A stretch of DNA of 64,000 bases from Streptococcus catagoni (GCF_011421425.1 NZ_WPCW01000005.1:1-64000); one strand, 5' to 3'; positions 9,023-19,240 are shown, counted from the first letter of the stretch. The notes: generated from the letters alone by a model not told the origin. A program made the numbers and translations.

Positions 9023-10309
9023 TCACCCTTTTATCATCTGAAAGACCCGATCAAATGCTGCGATGGTCTTTTCCAAATCTTCTTGACTATGTTGACTGGA
9101 TAAGAAGTTTGACTCATATTGGGAAGGTGCAAGATAGATCCCTTCTTCAAGGAGTAAGCCATGCAATTGGGCAAAGAGTTTATGGTCAGAAGCCTTGGCA
9201 GCTTCGAAATGACGAACAGGATCTTTGGCAAAGAAGAATCCAAACATTGTCCCTTGGCAAACCACCTGTAAATCAATGCCATGACGGTCAGCGGCTTCCT
9301 TGATCCCTTGACAGAGAAAGCTCGTCTTCTGCGCAATGGACTGAAAAATATCTGCAGTAAGTTCCTTAAGGGTTTCATAGCCAGCGGTCATAGCAATGGG
9401 GTTACCTGACAAGGTTCCAGCCTGGTAGATGGGTCCTAGTGGTGCGATTTGATCCATATAAATGGCCTTCCCTCCAAAGGCTGCTACAGGAAAACCTCCT
9501 CCTATAACCTTGCCCAGACAAACCAAATCAGGATCCAAATCATAGAGGCCGACTGCTCCCTGATAATGGGCTCTAAAGCCTGTCATCACTTCATCGACAA
9601 TAAAGAGGGCTTGGTGCTCTTTACAGAGATTTTCAATAGCCTTGATGAAGCTGCTGTCTCCTGGAATTAAGCCCATATTTCCCGCAACTGCTTCAACGAT
9701 GACGCAGGCAATATCGTCTCCTTGCTTTAAGAAAGTTTCTTCTAGAGCCTTGACGTCGTTATAGGGCAAGGCAATGGTCTCACTGGCAACTTGTTCAATA
9801 ACACCTGCAGAATCCGCAATACCAAAGCTAGCCACACCTGAACCAGCCTGAACTAAGAAAGAATCACTATGCCCATGGTAACAACCAACAAATTTTATAA
9901 TTTTGGAACGTTTGGTGACACCTCTTGCCAGGCGAATAGCACTCATGGTTGCTTCTGTTCCGGAATTAACCATTCTCATCTTTTCTAGATAAGGCAATCT
10001 TTCTTTCAATAGTTTTCCCAAGCTGACTTCACGAAGACTTGGTGCTCCAAAGCTTGTTCCTTGCCAAATAGCCTGGTTGACCTGCTCCAAAACCTGCTCA
10101 GGAGCATGGCCCAATATCATTGGTCCCCAGGACATGACATAATCAATATAAGTATTTCCATCAACGTCATATAAGTGGGAACCTTTTGCGTTTTTAATAA
10201 AAATAGGATTGCCACCTACTGCTTTGAAAGCACGAACAGGGCTATTGACCCCTCCAGGAAAAATATGCTTGGCTTCTTCAAAATAATGGTTGGAAATGTC
10301 TTTTTTCAT
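9023..10309 (-). CDS. hemL: glutamate-1-semialdehyde 2,1-aminomutase
   Basis: 428-residue PLP enzyme that makes 5-aminolevulinate from glutamate-1-semialdehyde, the HemA product. Visible marks are [20 protein letters not shown] at the N-terminus, the PLP aspartate in [10 protein letters not shown] and the PLP lysine in [11 protein letters not shown]. It is the last of the five hem genes in this operon. With no hemE or later genes present, it supplies tetrapyrrole for corrin synthesis. Confidence 0.95.
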   Translation of the reverse strand: MKKDISNHYFEEAKHIFPGGVNSPVRAFKAVGGNPIFIKNAKGSHLYDVDGNTYIDYVMSWGPMILGHAPEQVLEQVNQAIWQGTSFGAPSLREVSLGKLLKERLPYLEKMRMVNSGTEATMSAIRLARGVTKRSKIIKFVGCYHGHSDSFLVQAGSGVASFGIADSAGVIEQVASETIALPYNDVKALEETFLKQGDDIACVIVEAVAGNMGLIPGDSSFIKAIENLCKEHQALFIVDEVMTGFRAHYQGAVGLYDLDPDLVCLGKVIGGGFPVAAFGGKAIYMDQIAPLGPIYQAGTLSGNPIAMTAGYETLKELTADIFQSIAQKTSFLCQGIKEAADRHGIDLQVVCQGTMFGFFFAKDPVRHFEAAKASDHKLFAQLHGLLLEEGIYLAPSQYESNFLSSQHSQEDLEKTIAAFDRVFQMIKG

Positions 10310-10320
10310 TGCTACTCCTT

Positions 10321-11286
10321 TTATTCTTGTAAATAATTGGCCACATCTTTAGCGAAGTAAGTGATGATGAGGTCTGCCCCTGCCCTTTTCATACCTAATA
10401 AGGTTTCTAAGACAATGGCTTTTTCATTGATCCACCCTTTTTGGGCAGCTGCTTTAATCATAGCATATTCCCCACTGACATTATAGGCTACTAGGGGCAG
10501 CTTACTTTCTTGGCGAAGATCTCTTAGAATATCCAAAAAGGCCATGGCTGGCTTGACCATTAAGAAATCTGCCCCTTCTTTTTCATCACTTTGGGCCTCA
10601 CGAAGAGCTTCTAAGCGATTGGCCGGATCCATCTGATAGGTCTTGCGATCACCAAAAGAAGGAGCTCCCTCAGCGGCTTCCCTAAAAGGTCCATAGAAAC
10701 TGGAAGCAAACTTAACAGCATAGGACATGATGGGGATATCTTCAAAGCCAGAGGAATCTAAAGCCTTACGAATGGCATAAACAAAGCCATCCATAGCATT
10801 TGATGGAGCAATAATATCAGCTCCTGCTCTTGCTTGGCTAAGGGCTACATCAACTAGTCTTTCTAAGGAGGCATCATTAAGGACTGTTTGCCCATCTAAT
10901 AGGCCGCAATGGCCGTGGCTGGTAAATTCACAAAGGCAGGTATCAGCAATAAGTAAAACCTCTGGATAATGTTTTTTGATCAGACCAATGGCCTGTTGAA
11001 CGATTCCATTATCATCTGAAGCCTGACTTCCAATAGGATCCTTATGTTGAGGAATACCAAAGATAATAAAGGACTTAAGTCCCCTTGAAAGACAAGAGGC
11101 CACCTCATCCAGAAGATCCGCCATAGATAACTGATAAATTCCTGGCATTGAACTAATTTCTTGCTTCTTCTTTAAACCTTCCTTGATAAAGAGGGGGTAA
11201 ATGAGGTCATCACAGCTGAGCTGAGTTTCTCTGACCAATTGACGCATTACACTTGTCCTTCTCAATCGACGATGTCTTGTAAACAT
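10321..11286 (-). CDS. hemB: porphobilinogen synthase (ALA dehydratase)
   Basis: 321 residues. Two catalytic lysines are seen in [12 protein letters not shown] and [13 protein letters not shown] cysteine-rich metal site, [13 protein letters not shown], points to the zinc-dependent type. It condenses two 5-aminolevulinate molecules to porphobilinogen. It lies between hemD and hemL with gaps of only 5 and 11 bases. Confidence 0.96.
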   Translation of the reverse strand: MFTRHRRLRRTSVMRQLVRETQLSCDDLIYPLFIKEGLKKKQEISSMPGIYQLSMADLLDEVASCLSRGLKSFIIFGIPQHKDPIGSQASDDNGIVQQAIGLIKKHYPEVLLIADTCLCEFTSHGHCGLLDGQTVLNDASLERLVDVALSQARAGADIIAPSNAMDGFVYAIRKALDSSGFEDIPIMSYAVKFASSFYGPFREAAEGAPSFGDRKTYQMDPANRLEALREAQSDEKEGADFLMVKPAMAFLDILRDLRQESKLPLVAYNVSGEYAMIKAAAQKGWINEKAIVLETLLGMKRAGADLIITYFAKDVANYLQE

Positions 11287-11291
11287 TATGA

Positions 11292-12008
11292 CTACTCTCT
11301 TTCTTCCTGGATAATTGTTTTTATCATGGCATCAACTGATGGTTCTGGGGGCATAAAATCAACCCTGTACCCACAGCTTTGAACCGCCTTTGCTGTACTC
11401 TTTCCGATGACAGCTATTTTATGACTGGCCGGCAGTGGAGTCTTAAGTAAAAGCTGATAAAGACTGGCCCAGGCAGATGGGCTGGCAAAGGTCCAGATGA
11501 CCCCTTCCTCTTGTAAATAAGTCAGAGCCTTTTTTTGGCCAATAGCAGAGCTGACTGTCTGGTATAAGATCCAATCAATGACTGTATGACCAGCCTGACG
11601 CAGTTTTTGAGCAATAAGAGGATTTGATAGACTACTCTGAGGCAGCAAAATCAGTTGAGCAGGTAAAGACAGATCCAGCCATTCCTGCACAAAATCAAGA
11701 GCATAATGACTTTCTGCCTGAAAATCTACTTTTAGTCCCTGCCTTTTGATAGCTAAGCTGGTTTGATGACCAAGAGAAGCTATTTTTAAGTGAACTCTGC
11801 AAGCATCCTTAAAAAAATCTACTGCTAGGGCACTGGTAAAAAAGACCCAATCTGCACGCGCAAGCTGACTGGACACCCTTTCTTCTATCGGTCTTTTAAG
11901 ACAGGAAATCAAGGGCAAGTGACAGGGTTGAAATCCTGCCTTAGTTAGAGCCTGTAGACTGTCTTTAGCAAGCATTTCCTGTCTGCTAATCACTACTTTT
12001 TTTGGCAT
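11292..12008 (-). CDS. hemD: uroporphyrinogen-III synthase (stand-alone)
   Basis: 238 residues with the two-lobed HemD pattern: an N-terminal RQEMLAKDSLQAL region, WVFFTSALAVDFF near residues 54-66 and a C-terminal IAVIGKSTAKAV block. It closes and flips ring D of hydroxymethylbilane. It overlaps hemC by 16 bases. A second HemD-like domain is fused to CobA at 20.7-22.2 kb, so this organism has two versions. This stand-alone copy, next to hemC and hemB, is the more likely housekeeping enzyme of the pathway. Confidence 0.88.
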   Translation of the reverse strand: MPKKVVISRQEMLAKDSLQALTKAGFQPCHLPLISCLKRPIEERVSSQLARADWVFFTSALAVDFFKDACRVHLKIASLGHQTSLAIKRQGLKVDFQAESHYALDFVQEWLDLSLPAQLILLPQSSLSNPLIAQKLRQAGHTVIDWILYQTVSSAIGQKKALTYLQEEGVIWTFASPSAWASLYQLLLKTPLPASHKIAVIGKSTAKAVQSCGYRVDFMPPEPSVDAMIKTIIQEERE

Positions 12009-12913
12009 GGTATCTCAAAGGCTCCCTTTTCTTTCAATAAGACTAAAGCTTGATCCGCTAAACAGCTTTGGTCTTCTCCTTCCACTCTGACATAGATACA
12101 CTTATTATCCTTGTCAGCTAGCATGGCATCTAATTGATAAAGAGAACCTTTTTCTTGAGCATAGGCAGCAATAGGGAAGGTACAGTCTGCATTCATTAAA
12201 GCTAATAGCTGGCGTTCAATCTTAACAGCCTCGGCTGTTTTGGGATCATGAATAGACTTTAGGATTTCTAATAGGTCTTTATTGTCAGAAAGACATTCCA
12301 TTGCTAGGGCGCCCTGAGAAATGGCAGGAAGGCACCTATCTAAGTCTAGCGGCTCTATATTTAGGAGCCCTTTTTCTGTCCAACCCATCCGTTTAAGACC
12401 AGCCATTGCTAGAACGATAGCATCATATTGACCATCTTCTAGTTTTTTTATCCGAGTATCGATATTCCCTCTCAGAGGCTGGCAAATAAGATCTGGCCGA
12501 AGTTTTTGAATCTGCACTTGTCGCCTAATACTACTTGTCCCAACAATGGCATTTTCAGGCAAGTTATCAAGTGTCATATGAGCTTCTCTAAAAATCAGGC
12601 AGTCCCTGACATCTTCACGCTCCGAAACAGCAGCAATGATACAATTTTCAGCTAGTCTCGCGGGTACATCCTTGAGACTATGAATTGCTAAATCAACTTC
12701 TTTATCAAGTAAGGCCTGCTCAATATCCTTGACAAAGACACCCTTTCCTCCAATTTTTTGAAGGTCCACATTGACTAAACGATCGCCCTTTGTTTTATAA
12801 GGGATCAATTCAAAGCTAAGTTGAGGATGGCATTTTTTCAAGGCATCAAGAACCAGCTGAGTCTGAGTCAGTGCTAATTTACTTTGACGTGTTCCTACTC
12901 TAATGACGGTCAT
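11993..12913 (-). CDS. hemC: hydroxymethylbilane synthase (porphobilinogen deaminase)
   Basis: The frame opens at 12949, but the family N-terminus IRVGTRQSKLALTQ follows the ATG at 12913, with AGAGGA a few bases upstream, so I start there (306 residues). The dipyrromethane-cofactor cysteine is in NADCTFPIAAYA, and catalytic stretches such as HSLKDVPA and GTSSIRRQVQ are present. It assembles four porphobilinogens into the linear tetrapyrrole. It overlaps hemA by 14 bases and hemD by 16. Confidence 0.95.
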   Translation of the reverse strand: MTVIRVGTRQSKLALTQTQLVLDALKKCHPQLSFELIPYKTKGDRLVNVDLQKIGGKGVFVKDIEQALLDKEVDLAIHSLKDVPARLAENCIIAAVSEREDVRDCLIFREAHMTLDNLPENAIVGTSSIRRQVQIQKLRPDLICQPLRGNIDTRIKKLEDGQYDAIVLAMAGLKRMGWTEKGLLNIEPLDLDRCLPAISQGALAMECLSDNKDLLEILKSIHDPKTAEAVKIERQLLALMNADCTFPIAAYAQEKGSLYQLDAMLADKDNKCIYVRVEGEDQSCLADQALVLLKEKGAFEIPCQKK

Positions 12914-14162
12914 CTCTCTTATCCTCTTTCTTAATAGACTGTAATCCAAAAATTTTAGCGATCAAGGCAATATTATAATCAGAATGATCGCCGACTGATA
13001 GTTCCTTGAGCTGCAAGATCGGCTCCTTAATCATTTGGTTAATAATACTTTTCATATGCTTGGTAATTTGCTTTTGCTGACGTTCTGTTAAATCAGGGAG
13101 CTTTTGTGTCAAACTGGTCATGGCTGAAACTTGAGCGTCCAAGGCGTTTTCTCTAATCTCCTTGATCAAAGGAATGATCCCTAGCTGTTTTTTCCAGTCG
13201 TTGAACTTAAGCACTTCATCTTCTATTTCCAAACTAATCTTCTCTGCAATTTCTTGGCGCTCAGCCTTATAGACACTTAGTTGATTGCTCAAGGTCTCTA
13301 TATTATAGAGCCGCAAATGATCAGCTGGGTGGCAGGTTCTTGGCAAACAAAGGTCAAAGACAATGGCATCTGCCTTAAGCATATGCGGAAAGATGATATA
13401 GCCGTCTACTTTTACCACTGAAAAAATCACATCTGCCTCTGGAATGACTTGCTCTAGGTCAGTAAATGGCTTGACCGAAACACGGGGATCCCCTAAAAAG
13501 GGCTGAGCTTTTTCAAGGCTGCGATTGACTAGTATAATAGAAGAAAATGGCTTTTTGACGACATACTTGCTTACCAATTGTCCCATCTCACCTAGACCAA
13601 TCACAGCCACTGTCAATGAGGGATAGTCCACTAAAAGCTTATCTAATTGCTGCATAGCTGTTAGCCCTAGTGAAATCGGCCGAGCATTAATCCTATATTT
13701 CTCGTGCATCCTTTTAGCAAAGGTTAAAACTTGCTTGAGGAGCTGGTTGAGAACAATGCCCGTCGTCTTCATTTCCTGTGCTTTAGTAAAGGCCTGCTTC
13801 AATTGACCTAAGACCTGGGTCTCTCCAATAATTTTGGATTCAAGACCAATAGACACCCGTAAAAGATGAACCAAGGCCTGGTCTGACTCCCTAAAAATCA
13901 GATAAGGCTCTAAATCCTCAATTGGAATGCCAAAGTAGTTGGCCAAAAAGTGCTTCCCATAATAACGACCTGTATGCAGTTGGTCAACGACCAAGTAAAG
14001 TTCTGTCCGATTACAGGTTGAGACGATGGCATCTTCTAAAACACTTTTCTCTTCTTTTAATTGCCTGAGAGCAGAGCCTATGGCAGCATCTGAAAAATGG
14101 ACTTTCTCAAGTAGGGAGAAGGGAGTTTCCTTATAGGTTATTCCAATATATAACAAATGCAT
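12900..14162 (-). CDS. hemA: glutamyl-tRNA reductase
   Basis: 420 residues. The catalytic cysteine is Cys50 in STCNRTELY, the NADPH-binding part contains VAVIGLGEMGQLV, and there is a C-terminal dimerization helix region. It starts the C5 tetrapyrrole route from Glu-tRNA. It lies three bases from the precorrin-2 dehydrogenase gene, so committed tetrapyrrole supply and corrin synthesis are co-transcribed. Streptococci usually lack these genes, which supports their arrival as part of the B12 cluster. Confidence 0.95.
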   Translation of the reverse strand: MHLLYIGITYKETPFSLLEKVHFSDAAIGSALRQLKEEKSVLEDAIVSTCNRTELYLVVDQLHTGRYYGKHFLANYFGIPIEDLEPYLIFRESDQALVHLLRVSIGLESKIIGETQVLGQLKQAFTKAQEMKTTGIVLNQLLKQVLTFAKRMHEKYRINARPISLGLTAMQQLDKLLVDYPSLTVAVIGLGEMGQLVSKYVVKKPFSSIILVNRSLEKAQPFLGDPRVSVKPFTDLEQVIPEADVIFSVVKVDGYIIFPHMLKADAIVFDLCLPRTCHPADHLRLYNIETLSNQLSVYKAERQEIAEKISLEIEDEVLKFNDWKKQLGIIPLIKEIRENALDAQVSAMTSLTQKLPDLTERQQKQITKHMKSIINQMIKEPILQLKELSVGDHSDYNIALIAKIFGLQSIKKEDKRDDRH

Positions 14163-14165
14163 TTT

Positions 14166-14609
14166 TTATTTTTCTTCCTCTAAGTGATCTAAAATTTCTT
14201 CTAGCTGTTTTCTAATGGCCTTTGAACGTGCTGGGGATGAACCATTGGTTGAGATCATGACTGAAAGATCATTTTTTTGAGTGATGGCAACATTATAAAA
14301 GTCGGAATAGTGCTTATCAGAAGTGTTGTTGACCAATTGGCTGGGGTGAGCATCTCTCATAATCTGTTCATTAAGAGCCAGGTCATTGGTACAAGCAAAG
14401 ACCAATTTGGCATCAGACAGATCCCCTTTTTGATACTTTCTGGCTAACCAATGGATCTGATCCTTAGGAATCCCTGAGTCAAGGTCAGGGCTAATGACAA
14501 GAAGATCTGCACCTTCTTGTAAGAGCCCTTTGATCTTTCTGGCAGCGACCTCGCCACCACCAACCAAAACCACTTTCTGATCACGTATATTTATCATAAT
14601 AGGATACAT
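14166..14609 (-). CDS. sirC: precorrin-2 dehydrogenase (SirC/CysG N-terminal type)
   Basis: 147 residues. The start MYPIMINIRDQKVVLVGGGEVAARK has the NAD-binding glycine motif near residues 17-22, and ISTNGSSPARSKAIR near the end is typical for siroheme-synthase N-terminal domains. It oxidizes precorrin-2 to sirohydrochlorin, the substrate of CbiK. It is short, slightly below stand-alone Bacillus homologs, so the C-terminal helical part is reduced. No ferrochelatase follows. Confidence 0.88.
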   Translation of the reverse strand: MYPIMINIRDQKVVLVGGGEVAARKIKGLLQEGADLLVISPDLDSGIPKDQIHWLARKYQKGDLSDAKLVFACTNDLALNEQIMRDAHPSQLVNNTSDKHYSDFYNVAITQKNDLSVMISTNGSSPARSKAIRKQLEEILDHLEEEK

Positions 14610-14618
14610 ATTAGTCTT

Positions 14619-15200
14619 TTAACCTTCTTTTTTATGTCGAAAAATCTTAGGACTACGCTCATAGACTGTATCAGCCTCTCCTAATCGATCATTAACTAAT
14701 CTGGCTAGTACAAAAAAATAGTCCGATAAACGATTGATATATTGCAAACCAAAGTCATTTAAGGTCTCACCAGCTTCCAAAAGAGCAACCATCCGACGCT
14801 CTAAACGACGGGTAATAGTGCGGGCCATATGTAAGAGACTGGCTATTTTGTGTCCACCTGGGATAATAAAGTGCTCTAGTTTAGGAGGAATAGTCATGTA
14901 GCAGTCGATTCGTTCCTCTAGCCAGCTGACATCACTGAGTTCTTGCTTATAAGGTCTTAACTCTCTGGGAGTTGCTAAATCACTGCCGCAATCAAAAAGC
15001 TGTTGTTGAATTGCTTGACAATCTTTTCTTAGATCCTCTAGAGCTTGGTAATCTGCCATGTGAGATACAATGATCCCTAGCAAGGAACAGAGTTCATCCA
15101 TTGTGCCATAGGCTTCTACTCTAACATGGGTCTTACTAACACGATCCCCACCATAGAGTCTGGTAAAGCCTTTATCTCCGTATTTTGTATAAATTCTCAT
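14619..15200 (-). CDS. PduO-type ATP:cob(I)alamin adenosyltransferase, copy 1
   Basis: 193 residues. The ATP-binding N-terminus TKYGDKGFTRLYGG, the FDCGSDLATP block, the FIIPGG loop and the active-site helix ARTITRRLERR are all intact, as is INRLSDYFFVLAR at the C-terminus. It attaches the adenosyl group to the corrin cobalt. It sits between cbiP and sirC inside the biosynthetic operon, so it probably adenosylates new corrinoid. A paralog lies at 47.4-48.0 kb and an EutT-type protein at 35 kb. Confidence 0.92.
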   Translation of the reverse strand: MRIYTKYGDKGFTRLYGGDRVSKTHVRVEAYGTMDELCSLLGIIVSHMADYQALEDLRKDCQAIQQQLFDCGSDLATPRELRPYKQELSDVSWLEERIDCYMTIPPKLEHFIIPGGHKIASLLHMARTITRRLERRMVALLEAGETLNDFGLQYINRLSDYFFVLARLVNDRLGEADTVYERSPKIFRHKKEG

Positions 15201-15202
15201 TG

Positions 15203-16699
15203 CTAGCCTTTTCCATTTAATATCTGATAGATTTTAGTCATGTCTAAGGAATTTCTCAAGAGATCTGCTAATTTAGCATATTCTTTTTCCTTGAATGCCT
15301 GAACTGATAGTGGCTTATCTTCTAGAATGTCCATACCTTTGTTTTGGCGGATACGGTTCAGATAGTGACGCGCCCACTCAGGATTATCAAAAATACCATG
15401 TAAATAAGTACCCTGGACTTGTCCATTATGAACTACCGCACCATCATAACGCTGGGTCTCATTGCCATTTTCTTCAAAGATTAATGAAAATGGCTCCACT
15501 CCGTCTTTGAGCAAGGTTTGACCCATATGTATCTCGTAACCACTGAGTTCATAGTCTCCTTGACGTGCCCGGACTTGATTTGTTTTTTTAACCTCTTGCA
15601 TGACAGTTTCTGCATCAATTAAGCCTAAAGCTTGAATACTCTCTTGCTCAGTCTCCACATGAAGAGGATCTGAAATGCATTTACCAAGTAACTGATAGCC
15701 TCCGCATATGCCAAAGATAGGAATACCTTCTTTAAAACACTTATAAATCTCTTTATCTAGACCAGATCGTCTCAAATAAGCCATGTCTTCTATGGTATTT
15801 TTACTTCCTGGTAAAATCAAGAGATCTGGTAAACCAATAGCATCACCTGGCATGACATAACGTACAGAAAGGTCTTCTTGAATCTCTAGACTATGAAAAT
15901 CCGTAAAATTAGACAGTCTCTGCAGGCCAAGAATAGCAATATCTAAGCTCTTACTGCGATCAAAGTCACGCCTTTTTTGCTGCAAAGCGACACTGTCTTC
16001 ACTGTCAATGGCAAGTTGAGCATAAGGGACTACTCCGATAACAGGCACCTGGGTGAGCTCCTCAATCATATCAATACCTGATTGTAGCAAGGCCACATCT
16101 CCTCGGAATTTATTGATGATGACACCCTTGATACGATTTCGGTCTTCCTTTGACATCAATTCAATGGTTCCATAAATTGAAGCAAAAACACCACCCTTAT
16201 CAATATCTGCAACTAATATCACAGGAACATCAACCAGTCTAGCCATGCCCATATTGACAATATCTCTTTCATTAAGATTGATTTCAGCTGGACTACCAGC
16301 GCCTTCTAGGACAATGATATCATTTTCAGCACCCAGCTGATCATAAACCTCTTTAATTTGGGGTAGGAGTTCTTGCTTAAATTCATGGTAATCAAGAGCA
16401 TCCATATCTTTTAAAACTTTGCCCATGAAGATGACCTGTGATTTACGGTCTGAGCTAGGTTTAAGTAAGACAGGATTCATTCTCACATCGGGTTCAACAC
16501 CGGCGGCCTCTGCCTGAACCACCTGGGCTCTTCCCATTTCATGCCCACTTTTTGTAATAAATGAATTTAAGGCCATATTTTGTGACTTGAAGGGGACAAC
16601 TGCAAAGCCATCTTCTTTAAAAATACGACAGAGTCCAGCTGCAATGATACTTTTACCAGCATCAGAAGCTGTTCCTTGTACCATGATTGATTTCACCAT
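15203..16699 (-). CDS. cbiP: cobyric acid synthase (glutamine-hydrolysing)
   Basis: 498 residues with the two-domain layout. The N-terminal dethiobiotin-synthetase-like ATP domain has GTASDAGKS at 9-17. The C-terminal class I glutamine amidotransferase domain has the nucleophile in FGICGGYQLLG and the histidine in YLHGIFDN. It amidates side chains b, d, e and g of adenosylcobyrinic acid a,c-diamide. The start overlaps the cbiO stop by seven bases. Confidence 0.96.
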   Translation of the reverse strand: MVKSIMVQGTASDAGKSIIAAGLCRIFKEDGFAVVPFKSQNMALNSFITKSGHEMGRAQVVQAEAAGVEPDVRMNPVLLKPSSDRKSQVIFMGKVLKDMDALDYHEFKQELLPQIKEVYDQLGAENDIIVLEGAGSPAEINLNERDIVNMGMARLVDVPVILVADIDKGGVFASIYGTIELMSKEDRNRIKGVIINKFRGDVALLQSGIDMIEELTQVPVIGVVPYAQLAIDSEDSVALQQKRRDFDRSKSLDIAILGLQRLSNFTDFHSLEIQEDLSVRYVMPGDAIGLPDLLILPGSKNTIEDMAYLRRSGLDKEIYKCFKEGIPIFGICGGYQLLGKCISDPLHVETEQESIQALGLIDAETVMQEVKKTNQVRARQGDYELSGYEIHMGQTLLKDGVEPFSLIFEENGNETQRYDGAVVHNGQVQGTYLHGIFDNPEWARHYLNRIRQNKGMDILEDKPLSVQAFKEKEYAKLADLLRNSLDMTKIYQILNGKG

Positions 16700-17499
16700 T
16701 TTTTCCCTCCTGAAAATTCTTTAAAAAAGCTTTCTTCGTCATGAGCTAGGGGAGTTCCTAGGCTCTGGTGTAATTTTACGACCCAGGGTATGCCTAGGTC
16801 TGCTTCTTCAAGCAGATCTCTTTTTTGAAACAAGTCATATTTGTCACCCTGGCCTATTAAAGCTCCATCAGATAGCAAATAAGCAAAGTCGCAACAATCA
16901 TACATAAGATCCATATCATGACTAGAAATGATAATGCTGGTGCCTGAGGCCACTAATTTTTTCATGGTCAACATCATCTTACTGCGACCCTTAGGATCAA
17001 GTCCCGCTGTAGGTTCATCCAAAAGGAGATACCTGGGCTCCAAGGCTAACATCCCTGCTATGGCTACTCGCTTCTTTTGACCATAGCTCAAATAATGCAC
17101 AGGCTCATACCTAAGATGACTAATGTCCATTTGCTCCAAGGCTCTGGATACTCTTTTTTCTATATCCTGATCTGAGTAATCTAGATTTCTAAGAGCCAAG
17201 GCAACATCATCTTCAACAATGGCATAAAAGAGTTGCTGCTCTGGATCTTGTAAGACCATATTAACCTCTTGCCTATAGTGGTAAATCTCCTTCTTGGAAT
17301 GGCCAATGGTGTGCCCATCTAGGCAGATAGTCCCCGTCCTAGGCTTGAGAAGCTTGGTCATCAGCTTCATCAAGGTTGACTTGCCTGAACCATTTGCTCC
17401 GAGGATCCCTGTAATCTGATGCTCCTTAAAGAACAGTGTCAGATCTTTTAAAATGTGCCTTTCATCATAGGCAAAGGTCAGTCCTTTGACTTCTAACAT
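16693..17499 (-). CDS. cbiO: cobalt ECF transporter ATPase
   Basis: 268 residues. Walker A is GANGSGKST, the ABC signature appears as LSYGQKKRVAIAG, and Walker B is LLLDEPTAGLDP. The LSYGQKKR form of the signature is typical of cobalt and other ECF transporter ATPases. It energizes the CbiMNQ complex. It lies three bases after cbiQ and overlaps cbiP. Confidence 0.94.
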   Translation of the reverse strand: MLEVKGLTFAYDERHILKDLTLFFKEHQITGILGANGSGKSTLMKLMTKLLKPRTGTICLDGHTIGHSKKEIYHYRQEVNMVLQDPEQQLFYAIVEDDVALALRNLDYSDQDIEKRVSRALEQMDISHLRYEPVHYLSYGQKKRVAIAGMLALEPRYLLLDEPTAGLDPKGRSKMMLTMKKLVASGTSIIISSHDMDLMYDCCDFAYLLSDGALIGQGDKYDLFQKRDLLEEADLGIPWVVKLHQSLGTPLAHDEESFFKEFSGGKKW

Positions 17500-17502
17500 G
17501 CT

Positions 17503-18180
17503 TTATTCCCCGTTTCCCTTGCCATCATATCTTAATTGGAGGGCATCATTAATTTTTTCATTATCATCTAATATCTTCAAAAAGACGGTATGAGCTAAGC
17601 GTGCCCACGTCTGGTAAGAAGCTCTCTTGCGGTAAAAAGAAAACTTCAAGTCAAGACTATCTCGCGTTAGGACAAATTCATATAAAACCAAAAAGATAAA
17701 ACGATACATCAAGACTATTATTTCAAGTAGTATGGTCGGAAAAGACAATCTCTTAAAAAGCTGCAAAAGCTGGGCAAAAGGGACTGTCAAGGTCAGATAA
17801 TAGGTTGAGACCAAGGAGGAGTAGACCCTTAAAAGAATAAAGAAAGCTTGTTCAAGTGCCTCTCTAGTGCAACCTAGATAACCCATACCCATTGGTAGAA
17901 AGTATAAGAATTGGTCTTGGTTTTTGCTAAAGCTAATCAAGAAGGTCACTAAACTAATAGCGATAAAAATACTGGCATGAAGATACCATTTGATATATCG
18001 TTTTAAGGGAACTTTCGCCAGATAGCAAGTCAAGGGTGCCAAAGCAAAAATCACAAGCAGCTGTAAAGGAAGCACTCCTGAGAAACTCATGATCAAAAAG
18101 ACGACATAGCTTAGCACCTTTAGCTTAAGTGGTAGGTTTTTAATACGATTTTGATAAGCATATTTATCAATAAGAAACAT
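17503..18180 (-). CDS. cbiQ: cobalt ECF transporter transmembrane component
   Basis: 225 residues, mostly hydrophobic, with the T-component features: an N-terminal DKYAYQNRIKNL segment, several membrane helices and a C-terminal cytoplasmic part where helices contact the ATPase (around LDLKFSFYRKRAS). It is the coupling subunit between CbiM/CbiN and CbiO. It follows cbiN after 23 bases. Confidence 0.92.
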   Translation of the reverse strand: MFLIDKYAYQNRIKNLPLKLKVLSYVVFLIMSFSGVLPLQLLVIFALAPLTCYLAKVPLKRYIKWYLHASIFIAISLVTFLISFSKNQDQFLYFLPMGMGYLGCTREALEQAFFILLRVYSSLVSTYYLTLTVPFAQLLQLFKRLSFPTILLEIIVLMYRFIFLVLYEFVLTRDSLDLKFSFYRKRASYQTWARLAHTVFLKILDDNEKINDALQLRYDGKGNGE

Positions 18181-18203
18181 CTGACAGCCTCCTGATTGAG
18201 CTC

Positions 18204-18488
18204 TTAGTCCTTAGAGCCTTGTTGTTTACCTCTGTGATAGCCAATCACATAAAAAATGATGCCTGCACCGATGCTGCCTTGCAAAGTAAAGAGAAGGCTT
18301 TCCACTTCCCCTGCTGGTTCAAATATGGGTGAAAACCAAGGTTTATAATCTTTTTTCAAGCTGCTAATGGCTGTCTCAGCAGCATCGTCTGTTCCACTGT
18401 ATTCTACGCCTTTTGGTGCAAAGACAAAGGCACTTAGGGTAATGATGATAATAAGACCTACTAAGATAAGATTTCTATGTTTTTTCAT
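18204..18488 (-). CDS. cbiN: cobalt transport auxiliary protein
   Basis: 94 residues with one membrane helix at each end and the extracellular loop between them containing SGTDDAAETAI and YKPWFSPIFEP, the family signature. CbiN activates CbiM for Co2+ uptake and distinguishes cobalt from nickel ECF systems in many cases. The start overlaps the end of cbiM by four bases. Confidence 0.94.
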   Translation of the reverse strand: MKKHRNLILVGLIIIITLSAFVFAPKGVEYSGTDDAAETAISSLKKDYKPWFSPIFEPAGEVESLLFTLQGSIGAGIIFYVIGYHRGKQQGSKD

Positions 18489-19213
18489 ATGAATAAATCC
18501 TCTTTTCCCTTGATATTTTCTGAAATAAGATTAAATAAAACAACGGTTAATAAAGCTTCAACCACTGCAATAGGCAGCTGAGTGATCAAAAAGACTCCGA
18601 AAAATTTAAAGGTAGCTCCTACTATACCAGCCTTAGCATCTGGAAAAACCAGACCCAGTTGGATAGAGGTTGTGGCATAGGTAGATAGGTCAGCAAGAAA
18701 AGCACATAAAAATAATGAGACAGGCTTTGAGACCTTCATTGACCGAGCCAGTTTATAAATGGCAAAGCCGACAAAAGGACCAACCACAGACATTGAAAAG
18801 GCATTTGCCCCTAGAGTGGTCAAACCACCATGTGCTAAGAGTAAGGCCTGAAAAAGCAGGCAAATTGTCCCTAAGACACTGATGACAGAAGGTCCAAACA
18901 TAGCTGTTCCAAGTCCAACACCGGTGGGATGAGAACTTGATCCTGTGACAGAGGGTATTTTTAGTGACGATAGAATGAAAATAAAGGCTCCTGATAAGGC
19001 CAGCATGGTCTTAGCATTAGGATTTTCTGCTACAACTTTTTTAATTCTTAGAAGCCCTGCTATGAAAAAAGGTAAGAAAAGAACAAACCACAAAAGGCAC
19101 CAAATGGGTGGCAGATAACCCTCCATAATGTGCATAGCGTAGACTGTCTGGGAACTCAAAAATCCAAGCAAGATTAACAAAGCAATAAAATAGAACTTTT
19201 GATGTTTTTTCAT
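18485..19213 (-). CDS. cbiM: cobalt-binding substrate component
   Basis: 242 residues with a cleavable signal sequence ending in SQTVYA. Cleavage exposes MHIMEGYLP, whose second-position histidine is a metal ligand in the family. Further membrane helices contain SSSHPTGVGLG, the second metal-binding region. The whole cbiMNQO set is intact and sits in the middle of the B12 genes, 27 bases behind cbiL, as expected for cobalt supply to CbiK. Confidence 0.95.
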   Translation of the reverse strand: MKKHQKFYFIALLILLGFLSSQTVYAMHIMEGYLPPIWCLLWFVLFLPFFIAGLLRIKKVVAENPNAKTMLALSGAFIFILSSLKIPSVTGSSSHPTGVGLGTAMFGPSVISVLGTICLLFQALLLAHGGLTTLGANAFSMSVVGPFVGFAIYKLARSMKVSKPVSLFLCAFLADLSTYATTSIQLGLVFPDAKAGIVGATFKFFGVFLITQLPIAVVEALLTVVLFNLISENIKGKEDLFI

Positions 19214-19240
19214 CGTAAACTCCTCAATGTCTAAAAATAA

